DNA of 64,000 nt from Roseateles oligotrophus. Its GTDB lineage: Bacteria > Pseudomonadota > Gammaproteobacteria > Burkholderiales > Burkholderiaceae_C. A program made the position numbers and the translations under genes. The stretch lies in contig NZ_JACHLP010000011.1 of NCBI RefSeq assembly GCF_014204525.1, positions 1 to 64,000 on the forward strand, in the 5' to 3' direction. Under the pieces are notes generated by a model, which saw only the letters and a program-made list of their open reading frames with translations, was not told the origin of the DNA and ran no database searches. Every line of letters begins with the position of its first letter. Within the stretch, counting starts at the first letter, position 1. Shown here piece by piece: positions 18,437 through 28,300 of the stretch.

Positions 18437-19906
18437 ATGAAAGATCGATATGACTGTGCACTTGTCTGGTTTCGCCGCGATCTGCGGGTGCAGGATCAGG
18501 CCGCCCTCTACCATGCCCTGCGCTCGGCCCGCCGGGTCTACTGCGTCTTCCTGCTGGACCGGCACATCCTGGAGGCCCTGCCCCGCCAGGACCGGCGGGT
18601 GCTTTTCATCCTGCAGGCCTTGCAGTCGCTGGACGGTCAACTCAAGGCCTTGCGGCCCGGCAGCGGCCTGATCGTCCGCCAGGGCCTGGCGGCGCAGGAA
18701 ATCCCCAGGCTGGCGGCCGAGCTGGGCGCGCAGGCGGTGTTTTGCAATCACGACGACGAACCCGCCGCCCTGGCCCGTGACGCCGAAGTTGCGCAGCAGC
18801 TGGCCAGCTTTGCCTGTGCTTTCAAGTCCTATAAAGACCATGTGATTTTCGAGCGCAGCGAGGTGCTGACGGCTAAGAACCGCCCCTATGGCGTGTTCAC
18901 GCCTTACAAGAACGCCTGGTTGCGCAAGGTGGACGAGTTCTATCTGCGCGCCTACCCGGTGGAGCGCCATGCCCAAGCCCTGGCGACGGATGCCCCCAGC
19001 ACACCCATCCCAAGCTTGGCCGAGATCGGCTTCGAGGCAGTGGAGCTCAGCCCCCAGTTGGGCCGTGGCTGCGAGGGCGCCGAAACTCTGCTGGACGATT
19101 TCCTGGATCGCATCGATCGTTATGACAGCACACGCGACTTCCCTGCCCTCAAAGGGCCGAGTTATTTGAGCGTACACCTGCGCTTTGGCAGCATCTCCAT
19201 CCGCCGCCTGGCCCGCGAGGCCTGGCAGCGCGCCCAGGGCGGCGACCGGGGTGCCGAGGTCTGGTTGTCGGAGCTGATCTGGCGCGATTTCTATCACCAG
19301 CTGATGCACCACCACCCGCATGCGATGACGCGAGCCTTCCGGCCCGAATACGAGGCGATTCAATGGGAGAGCGGCCCGGCCGCCGACACGCTGTTCGCCG
19401 CCTGGTGTGAGGGCCGCACCGGCTACCCTTTGGTGGACGCGGCCATGCTGCAGCTCAATCAAAGCGGCTATATGCACAACCGCCTGCGCATGGTGGCGGC
19501 GAGCTTTCTGGTCAAGGACCTTGGCATTGACTGGCGGCGCGGCGAAGCCTATTTCGCTGAGAAGTTGCTGGACTTCGACCTGGCCGCCAATAACGGCGGC
19601 TGGCAATGGGCCTCATCGAGCGGCTGCGACGCCCAACCCTGGTTCCGCATCTTCAACCCGGTGACGCAGAGCGAGAAATTCGACCCCGAGGGCCGCTTCA
19701 TCAAGCGCTATCTGCCCCAGCTGGCCGGCCTGCCACCCAAGCTGATCCATGCCCCCTGGCTGGCCAAGCCACTGGCATTGCAGGCCTGTGGCTTGGCTCT
19801 GGGGCACGATTACCCGGCGCCCATCGTCGACCATGCCGAGGCGCGCGCCCGCACGCTGGCGCGCTACGCCGTGGTCAAGAGCCGGGCCCTGCCAGCGCCG
19901 GCCTGA
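18437..19906 (+). CDS. phrB: deoxyribodipyrimidine photo-lyase
   Basis: A 489-residue class I photolyase/cryptochrome. The N-terminal antenna domain starts ALVWFRRDLRVQDQ; the C-terminal FAD domain has WLSELIWRDFYHQL, CEGRTGYPLVDAAM, MHNRLRMVAASFLVKDL and WQWASSSGCDAQPWFRIF. It repairs UV-induced cyclobutane dimers using light. The start at 18437 is chosen by homology. The last 32 bases overlap the convergent lipoprotein gene. Confidence 0.95.
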   Translation: MKDRYDCALVWFRRDLRVQDQAALYHALRSARRVYCVFLLDRHILEALPRQDRRVLFILQALQSLDGQLKALRPGSGLIVRQGLAAQEIPRLAAELGAQAVFCNHDDEPAALARDAEVAQQLASFACAFKSYKDHVIFERSEVLTAKNRPYGVFTPYKNAWLRKVDEFYLRAYPVERHAQALATDAPSTPIPSLAEIGFEAVELSPQLGRGCEGAETLLDDFLDRIDRYDSTRDFPALKGPSYLSVHLRFGSISIRRLAREAWQRAQGGDRGAEVWLSELIWRDFYHQLMHHHPHAMTRAFRPEYEAIQWESGPAADTLFAAWCEGRTGYPLVDAAMLQLNQSGYMHNRLRMVAASFLVKDLGIDWRRGEAYFAEKLLDFDLAANNGGWQWASSSGCDAQPWFRIFNPVTQSEKFDPEGRFIKRYLPQLAGLPPKLIHAPWLAKPLALQACGLALGHDYPAPIVDHAEARARTLARYAVVKSRALPAPA

Positions 19907-21005
19907 GGGCGGGCGAGGCCCCGGCCAGGCTGCCCTGCACACCGCTGGAATAAGGCGTTTGCCAGCGCGCCAGGATGTCGCGGTAAGGCCCGCCCCAGCG
20001 CTGCAAGGCCTGGGGTCGACCGAGCAGGACATCGTCCAGAAAGGCCACGGCCAGCTCCTTGGTGGCCTGCTTGGCGCGCGGGTTGAGGCTGGCACCGCCC
20101 GTCAGGCCGCGGTCGGTGAACATGCTGTGCGAGCCGCCCTCGAACACGGCCAGCATCTTGCTGGGGCCACCGATGGCCTCGAACAAAGCCACCCTGTCCT
20201 TGGCCTCGGAGTAATAGCCGGGGATGCGTATCACGTCCTCGGTGGCGGTGATGTGCAGGCTGGGGATGGGGATGGCGCCGGCGATGGCGGCCGTGTCGGC
20301 CTCGCCGTAGAAAGGCGGGGCCGAAATCAGGATGGCGGCCTTGATGCGGGGCTCGCGCAACTCCAAGGCATGTCCCGCGCGCTGCACCCGGGCGCCGGCC
20401 AGCAGCAAGCTGGTGTTGGCGCCGTAGGAATGGCCGGCCACGGCGATGCGCTCGGCGTCGATCAGCCCGGCCCGCTCGCTGCGCAAGAGCCGGTCCAGCG
20501 CGAACTTGACGTCGGCCACCCGCGCCAGCACTTCCTGCTCGCGCGCGGCCGTCTGCAGGCGCTCGACCAGTTGCAGCGGATTGCCCAACCAGAGCTGGCG
20601 GTCGCTGCCCACATGCTGGACATGCAGGCTGGCATAGCCTTGGGCCGCCAGATAGGCCCCCAGATAGCTATAGCCGCGCCGCGAGCTGCCGATGCCGTGC
20701 GAGAACAAGACCAGGGGCACGGCCTGCCCCTGCTGCGCCGGCTGGGGCCAGTACAGGCGCACCGGCACGGCCCGGTCGCGCGACTCGTCCTGCCAGTCCA
20801 GATCGAACACCTGCACCCCGGCGGCCAGCGCCTCCTTGGCCCAGACGCTATCGGCCGCCACCTCGGGCTGGCTCTGCGCCTGGGTGGGCACGCGCCGGCT
20901 GTCCACCGGCGTGCTCTTGCAGGCACTCAGGCCCAGCAGGCCGGCCAGGCCCAAGGCCAGCAGCCAGCGCCCCGTCGTCAAGGGGGTGAATTTGATCGCC
21001 TGCAT
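19875..21005 (-). CDS. lipoprotein alpha/beta hydrolase (dienelactone hydrolase / PAF-acetylhydrolase-like)
   Basis: 376 residues. The signal peptide ends in the lipobox GLSAC, so the protein is probably a lipoprotein. The hydrolase core has the oxyanion region LVLFSHGIGSSRRGYSY, the nucleophile elbow VAGHSYGANTS and a candidate catalytic His in EGGSHSMF. The substrate is unknown. It converges on and overlaps phrB by 32 bases. The start MQAIKF gives a proper n-region for the signal peptide. Confidence 0.8.
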   Translation of the reverse strand: MQAIKFTPLTTGRWLLALGLAGLLGLSACKSTPVDSRRVPTQAQSQPEVAADSVWAKEALAAGVQVFDLDWQDESRDRAVPVRLYWPQPAQQGQAVPLVLFSHGIGSSRRGYSYLGAYLAAQGYASLHVQHVGSDRQLWLGNPLQLVERLQTAAREQEVLARVADVKFALDRLLRSERAGLIDAERIAVAGHSYGANTSLLLAGARVQRAGHALELREPRIKAAILISAPPFYGEADTAAIAGAIPIPSLHITATEDVIRIPGYYSEAKDRVALFEAIGGPSKMLAVFEGGSHSMFTDRGLTGGASLNPRAKQATKELAVAFLDDVLLGRPQALQRWGGPYRDILARWQTPYSSGVQGSLAGASPALRPALAGPGS

Positions 21006-21114
21006 CCGTATCCCTTCTTCTCCGCAGCCCTGCAAGAGCATATGACGACAGACTAAGGCGCTTTCAATCCATGCAGAGCCGGGGGAGCTGCCGGCGCAAC
21101 AAAACGATAGGAAA

Positions 21115-22152
21115 TCAGAACAATTCCACCGTGCTGACCTGGGCCTGCTCCTGCATCTGCCCGCTGCGGATCAGATCGGCATAGTTGTGCACCTGGTTGC
21201 GGCCCGACTCCTTGGCGTGATAGACGGCCTTGTCGGCCCGGTCAAAGGCCGAGGTGGGGGAATCATCCGCCCGCACCTGGGTGAAGCCCACGCTGACCGT
21301 GATATGGCCCACCTGGGGGAAGAGGTAATGCTCGGTGTTGAGGCGCAGGCGCTCGAAGGCCTGGGCGGCGTCGAGCTGATCTTCGCAACGCATCAGGGCC
21401 ACGAACTCCTCGCCGCCGAAGCGGTAGAGCAGATCGTGGAAGCGGAAGCTGCTGCGCATCAGACGCGAGAGCAGCAGCAAGACCTCGTCGCCGATCAGAT
21501 GGCCGAAGCGGTCGTTGACGCTCTTGAAATGGTCGATATCGATCACGCCCAGGTAGTACTGGGGGCGCAGGCCTTCGTGGCGGCGGCCGTCGTCACAGGG
21601 CGGGACGGCCGCGTGCGCGGGCAGCTCGCCAACGGCCTTCAAAAAACTTTCCTCAAAGGTCTTGCGGTTGAGCAAGCCGGTCAAGGTGTCGCGTTCGCTG
21701 TACTCCAGCAGGCCCTGGAAGTTGTGATAAATCCGCAGCACGCTGCCCACCATGCGCTGCATGGCCGGGCTGAGTTTGAGTGTCGTGTGGACCTCCACCA
21801 CGCCGACCACCTCGCGGTCGGTGGCGATGGGGAATAACGAGAGCCAGGCCTCGCCCACCCGCTGCTGCTGCACGCTGCGGCTGCGCATGCAATGCAGGCG
21901 GACCGGGTGCTCCTCGGCCGGCGACAAGGTGGCGGGATCGGCCCACAGCGGATCGGCCGTGGCCACGGCGTCGGCCAGCTCCAAACGGGCGCGCGTCAGC
22001 CAACGTTCCTGGCCGGGCTCACCGACGCAACGGAAGATCGCCACCGACAGCGGTTCCAGCAGATCGCGCAAGGCCGACACCAGGGTGACGTCCATCACAT
22101 CGCGATCGCGAAACCCCGTCATCTCGGCGAGATGATCAACGACTTCGGACAT
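21115..22152 (-). CDS. diguanylate cyclase with GAF-like sensor domain
   Basis: 345 residues. About 150 N-terminal residues look like a GAF-type sensory domain (LSLFPIATDREVVGVVEVHT). The GGDEF domain follows, with RDTLTGLLNRKTFEE and active site GGEEF. A product-inhibition I-site (RFHD) lies exactly five residues before GGEEF. It should make cyclic di-GMP in the cytoplasm. It is directly downstream of pilL on the same strand after 161 bases, suggesting a link to surface motility. Confidence 0.9.
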   Translation of the reverse strand: MSEVVDHLAEMTGFRDRDVMDVTLVSALRDLLEPLSVAIFRCVGEPGQERWLTRARLELADAVATADPLWADPATLSPAEEHPVRLHCMRSRSVQQQRVGEAWLSLFPIATDREVVGVVEVHTTLKLSPAMQRMVGSVLRIYHNFQGLLEYSERDTLTGLLNRKTFEESFLKAVGELPAHAAVPPCDDGRRHEGLRPQYYLGVIDIDHFKSVNDRFGHLIGDEVLLLLSRLMRSSFRFHDLLYRFGGEEFVALMRCEDQLDAAQAFERLRLNTEHYLFPQVGHITVSVGFTQVRADDSPTSAFDRADKAVYHAKESGRNQVHNYADLIRSGQMQEQAQVSTVELF

Positions 22153-22162
22153 GGCTTGGATC

Positions 22163-22178
22163 GCCCCATGTACGGGGC
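22163..22178. other. short hairpin between pilL and the diguanylate cyclase gene
   Basis: The inverted repeat GCCCC / GGGGC with a 6-base loop lies in the 161-base gap. No T-run follows on the minus strand, so termination of pilL mRNA here is only a possibility. Confidence 0.25.
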
Positions 22179-22313
22179 CTCAGCATATTTCCTCAGTGTT
22201 CAGAGCTCTTGTGGCACTTCACACCCCGATACCCAGCCTCGGGTCGGCAAGACGACACGGGCCGCGGCTCTTGCAAGCCGGGCCGTGGCATCGAATGCCG
22301 ATCCGGTGTGGAA

Positions 22314-25300
22314 CTACGCCCCCGACCCTCCGTCGGGAATGTGTGTCGAAGTGTAACCATCAATCAGTTTCAAGAGCTGGTCTTCGTCGTAAGGCTTGCC
22401 CAGATAGTGGTCGACACCCAGTTCCTGCGCGTAGTCGCGATGTTTTTGCGCAATCCGCGAGGTGATCATGATGACGGGCAGACCGGCCAGGCGTGCGTCC
22501 CCGCGCATATTGCGCACCAGGTCGAAGCCGTCCATGCGTGGCATCTCGATATCGCTGAGCACCAGAGCCGGCAGCTCTTCCTCGGCCAGGCGTTCCATCG
22601 CATCCAGGCCGTCCTTGGCCAGCTGCACCCGGTAGCCCTCACGTTCCAGCAGGCGCTGGGTGACGCGGCGCACGGTCAGGGAGTCGTCCACCACCAGGAT
22701 CAGCGGCGCCAGCTGCGGCTCGTCCTCGGCCGCCGCTGCGGCCGCGCCCAGCTGCTCGCCGGCCAGCGCCTGCTGGGCCTGCACATGCAGATCGCGCAGG
22801 CCTTGCTGGGCGGCAAGACCGTACCAGCTGGCCAGCGCATGCGGGTTGTAGATCAAGGCCACATCGCCGGAGGCCAGCAGGCTGATGCCGGCCAGGCCGG
22901 GCACGCGGCTGAGCTGGGAGCCCAGATGCTTGACCACCACCTCCTGATTGCCCAAGACCTCGTCCACATGCAGGGCCAGGCGCTGCTGGCTGTTGCGCAT
23001 GAAGACGATGGAGGCCGTCTTGCCATGCGCGACGCCGCGGCCCGGCTGGCCCAGCAGGCCGCCCAACCAATAGAAGGGCAGCTCCTGGCCCGCCTGGCTC
23101 AGCGTGCCCGTGGCATAAGCCTGTTCAAGCTGATCGTTAGGCAGGCGCTGCACCGAGTCCATCAGGCTGGCCGGCACGGCCACCGATTGCTCGCCGCAGC
23201 GCAGCAGCACGACCTGGGTCAGCGCCGTGGTCAGCGGCAGGCGCAGCGTGAAGTTGCTGCCCTGGCCGGTGCTGGAGGCGGTTTCTATCGTGCCGCCCAA
23301 GGTGGCCACCTCGGCCCGCACCACGTCCATGCCCACGCCGCGGCCCGAGGTTTCGGTCACCTCGGTGGCGGTGGAGAAGCCGGGGCGGAAGATCAGCTGC
23401 ATCAGCTCGGCATCGCTGAGCGCCTGGACGGCCTCGGCCGGCATCAGCGCCAGCTCGATGGCGCGCTCGCGGATGCGGGGCAGGTCCAGGCCGGCGCCGT
23501 CGTCGCTGAAGTTCAGCAAGACCTCGTTGCCCTCCTGCTGCAGGCTCAGGCGCAGCTGGCCTTGCGCCGGCTTGCCCGCGGCCAGGCGCACATCCGGCGT
23601 CTCGATGCCATGGCCCACGCTATTGCGCAGCAGATGCTCAAAAGCGCCGCCCATGCGTTCGAGCACGCTGCGATCCAGCTCGGTCTGGCCGCCAACGATG
23701 CTCAGCTCGGCCTGCTTGCCGGTGTCGCGCGCCGCCTGGCGCACCACGCGGTGCATGCGCTCGGACAGGCTGTCGAACTCCACCATGCGGGTGCGCAGCA
23801 AATCGTCCTGCAGCTCGCGCGTCAGGCGCGACTGCGCCGCCAGCTCGTCCTCACCCAGCTGCACATTGCGTTGCAAGGAGCGCTGCAGCGTGGCCACGTC
23901 GCCGACCGACTCGGCCAGCATGCGGGTCAGCTCCTGGAAGCGGGTGTAACGGTCGAACTCCAGGGGATCGAAATGCTCGGCCGCGCGCTGCAGCTGTTCC
24001 TGCTGCGAGCCCATCTGGGCCTCGGCCTGCAACTCCAGCTCGCGCAACTGGGCGCGCACGCGGTCCAGGTTATCGTCCAGGTCCAGCAAGGCACCCTTCA
24101 TCTGGGCCAGCTCGGACTCCAGCCGGGTGCGGCGAATGCTGACCTCGCCGGCCTGGGCGGCCATGCGTTCGAGCAAGCTGCCGCGCACCCGCACCATGGC
24201 TTGCAAACCACTGGCCGCGAACTCGCTGCCAAAGCCGGCCTCCGGGTCGGTCTCGACAAAGCGCGACCAGTCGATGCCAGCAGACGGCGCGGCCTGCGCC
24301 TCGTCGGAGGCGGGCGCCGAAGCCTCGGCGGCGACCAAGTGCTCGGCCGGCTGTGGCACAGCCGGGGCGGCCGGGGCGACCGAGGGCGCATGCTGGGCCG
24401 CACGCAGGGTTTCCAGACTGGCGGCCAGGGCGTCGGCACCGGCCTGCAAGGCCAGCAACTCTTCCAAGGCCGGCATCTCATGCCCATCGGCCTGGGCCAG
24501 GGCCCGTTCGACCGCGGTTTCCAGCTCATGGGCCTGCTCGCCCAGGCGCATCGCGCCGCTCAGGCGGGCACCGCCCTTGAAGGTGTGCAAGGCCCGCATG
24601 CAGGCCGCACCGGCGCTGCGCTCGTGCGCCTGCGACACCCAGCTGCGCAGGGCGGCATGCAGCTCGCCCAGCAACTCCTGGGCCTCGTCCTCGAAGATGG
24701 GGAAGAGCTCGGCATCGATGGCGTCCGGCAGGCCGGGCTCGACCTCGTCGTCCAGGGCCGCGGGAATGGGGGCGGCGCTGGCGGCGAAAGGGGCAGACTG
24801 AGGCAGTTCCTCGTCCAGATCCAGGCGACGCGAGTCCAGCTCCAGCTCGGGGTCGGCCTCGGGCTGGTAGGCCTGCAGCAGGGCCAGGGTGGCGGGGTCG
24901 TGCGGGCGCAGGAAACCGGCGGCGAATTGATGCAGCAGCTGGCGAATCTCGTCCGCCGCCTGCACAAACATCTGGGCCTCGGCCTCGCTGTAATGCCGGG
25001 TGCGCTGGGCGCGGCCCAGGGCATGCTCCAGCGCACGCGCCAGGGTGGACAAGTCCTCGAACTGCACGGCCGCCGCATTGCCCGCCAGGGCATGGGCCAG
25101 GGGCTCGCAATTGGCGGGCACGGTGCCGGCCAGCTCCAGCGCCCACTCGGCCAGGCTGGTGCCCAGACGGCGCGACAACTCATCGGCCTCGTTCAGGAAG
25201 ATATTGAACAAGGTGATGCTGACCCGGATCGGGCCGATGACCTTGACGCTCTCTTCCTCGGACTCGGCGGCGCGTTGCTCCTGCTCCTGCAGCAGTTCGG

Positions 25301-28300
25301 GCGGCGGCGTGTTGCGGACCAATTCCAGCACCGGCGCGGGGCTAGGCAGCGGCACCGCGTCGGCTTCGGCTTCGGCCTGGGCTTCAAGCGGAGCTTGTTC
25401 CGGCGCGGCCAGCGCCTCCAGCAAATCGGCCGGCTCGGCCACCGCGGGCTCGGCCGGCACGACGTCGAGCAAACCGTCCAGCGAACTCAGCAAGGCAGCA
25501 TCGTTGAGCGGCTCGCCAGCGGCGCTGGCGGCGGCTTCGGCCAAGGCCTCCGGCACCGAGGCTTCATCGACCGGGGCGCCGGCATCGATGCCGGTCGGCA
25601 CCTGCGTCTCCTCCCAGACCGGCGGGGCGTCGCCTTGGCTCCGGGCCAGGGCCTCGTCCAGGCTGGCGCTCTCGGTCAGGGTGGGCAGATCGGCGTCGGA
25701 CAGATAGGAGCGCTCGGGCGTCGGCGGCTCGGCCGGCACCGGCGGCAGCTCTTCGCCCAGATCCAGGCGCAGCTCAAACTCGGGCAGCTCAAACTCGGCC
25801 GGCGGCGCGCTCGCGACCGCCGAGGCCTCATCGGGCAGCTGCAGCACAAAGGGCGGCTCGTCCTCGTCCAGGCCAGGCGCCGGGGCGAAAGCGGCCGTGG
25901 CCTGCTCCGGCGCTTCGGCCGGATGCAGCACGGCGGCAATCGCCTGCGCCTGCTCGGGTTCCAGCAAGGCCAGGAACTCGGCCTGCACCTCGGCGTCCGT
26001 GGGCGCGGGTGGCTGAACCGGCTCGTCCGGCACCGGCGTGGCCTCGGGCGGCAGGTCCAGGAGCAAGCGCTCCACCACCTCGGTGGGCGGGAGGTCGATA
26101 TGGTGGGTGACCGGAAACTCGAGCTGCTGCGTCAGCGCAAACTCCAGCGGCGAGCCCAGCTCGGTGGACTGGAAGCCGGCATGCTCGGGCGCGGCCACGG
26201 CGGGCTCGGGCGGGACCGCAGCGGCCGGCTCGAAAATACTGGGCTCGGTGAGGCCCAGGTCCGGCATGGCAGGCGCGGCTGGCTCCGCCGGCTCTTCGAG
26301 CAGGGGCACGCGCAGGCCCTGCAGGCGCAGGGCGTCGGCGCCATGCCGCAAGGGGCCGGAGTAATGCAGGGGCTCGGACAGGCCGGGCTGCGGCGCGGCG
26401 ATCTGCTCGCACCACTGGCCCAGATAGTCCAGGGCCTCGGCGCTGAAGTCCAGCAGATGCTCGTTGCCGGAGGGCGGCAAGGCATCGCTCAGGCGCACGT
26501 TGTAAAGCTGCTCGCAAGCCCAGGCACCTTCGCCAAAGTCCTCCAGGCCCACCATGCGGGAGCTGCCCTTGAGGGTGTGGAAGGCGCGGCGCAGCACGGT
26601 CAGCTGCTCGCGGCTCTGGCCCTCGCTGCGCAGCTTGGCCAAGGCCTCGCGGGCCGTGAGCAGCACCTCGCGGGCCTCTTCCATGAAGATCTCGCGCATC
26701 TCCGGGTCGAAGGAGGCCGGCGGCTGGGCGACTTGCACGGGGCGTGCGGGCATGGGCGGCAGCACCGGCGCCGACGCCGGTGCCGGGCTGGACGCGGCGG
26801 CCGGCGCCGGGACCGGGGCCGCCATATCGGCGGCAGCCTCGGCATGGTTGCGGCCCATCAGCGGGCTCAGACGACCCGTGGCCTCGTCAAACACAAACAT
26901 GCGTTTGGCCAGGGCGGGCTGCACGCCCAGCATATCGATCAGAAAACCCAGGGCGCCGAGATTATTGGCCAGGCGGTCGAACAGCTCGCGCGGCGCGGCG
27001 CGGGCCACATCGACCTCGGTACTGGCCAGGCGGTCGACCTCGTCACGCATGCGCACGCAGGCCTGCGCCGCATGGCTCAGGCCCAGCACGGTCAGCACGC
27101 CGCGCATGGCGGAGAGCTGACCCGGCACCGGGATCAGGCGCTCGCGCTGGCTGGGGTCGCGGAAGTATTCATCGGCCAGGCGCTCGACCTCGGCCAGGCT
27201 GGCGCGCAGCTCATGCACGACGCTGCCCAGGGTCTGGCGGTCGGAGACGCGGCGGTAGAGGTCCTCCATCCAGGCTTCCAGCGGCTCGGGCGTGGCGCCG
27301 CGGGCGACGGACTCGATGCGGCCGGCCAGGCGCTTGACGCGCTGGGCCTGCTCGGGCTGGTCGAAGGCCTGATCGTCCAGCGCGGCCTCCACATACAGCA
27401 GGCTGGTGGCCACCTCCATCGCCAGCGGGGCCGGCGGCGGCTTGCCCGAACGCAGGGTGCTGACAACGGCGCGCTGCAGCATCTCGCCCAGCACGGCGCC
27501 GCCCGGGAACAGGCGCTGCAGGGAATCGGCCAGGCTGGCGAACTGCTCGTCCAGGCCGGCCAGGCGATGGGTCTCGCCCTCGGCCACCGTGCCCCAGGAT
27601 TCCTTGGCCGCGCCGACACGGCGCCGGCCCTGGCTCACCCAGGCGGGGTCGATGCGCCCCAGGCTTTCGTCCTCGTAGTCGCCGGGAGGCTGATCGGGCA
27701 GATTGAAGTTGGCGCGCACCACCAGCAGGCGGGGAGCGCTCTCCTTGGGGCCGGGCAAGGCGCTTTGGGCGCAGAAGAACAGCAGGTCATGCGCCAGGCG
27801 CTCGTTGACGGCCGCATCGCCCTTGTCCACCGCACGCAGCTGCGCCAGCAGGCGTGAGCCCAGGCGCTTGACAAAGGGGTCGGCCACCAACAGGCCCTGG
27901 GCCTGGGCCTCGAACTGGGCGGCCGCCAGCTGCCACAGCATGCGGCTGCGCGGCGCGCCGACCAGAGCGGCGGCCAGGGCCGCGCACAGATCGCTGAGCT
28001 TGGCGGCGTAGGCGCGGGCCATCGCCTTGTTGGACTCGCGCATCTGCCTGAGCAAGGCCGCCTCGAAGGGACCGCGCAGGGCCGCCGGAGCCTGGGCTTG
28101 CGCGCTGACGTCCTCGGGCAACTCGCGCCAGCGCCAATCAAAAGTCCAGAGATCGGCGGGGTGGATGCGCTCCACGCCGTTCAAGGCCTGCAGCTCGCGG
28201 AAGCTGGGGAACAGGCTCAGGGCCGAGGCCGGTGTGCCGGCCAGCATGCGCGAGATCAGCGACAGCAGGGCGAAGTCGGCCCGCTCGATGATCTCCACCT

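Noticed and set aside
22209-27857. 1882-codon open frame on the plus strand
   Set aside because: It is antisense to pilL, whose HPt, kinase, CheW and receiver motifs are clear. The antisense frame is low-complexity Gln/Gly/Leu/His sequence typical of shadows in GC-rich DNA.
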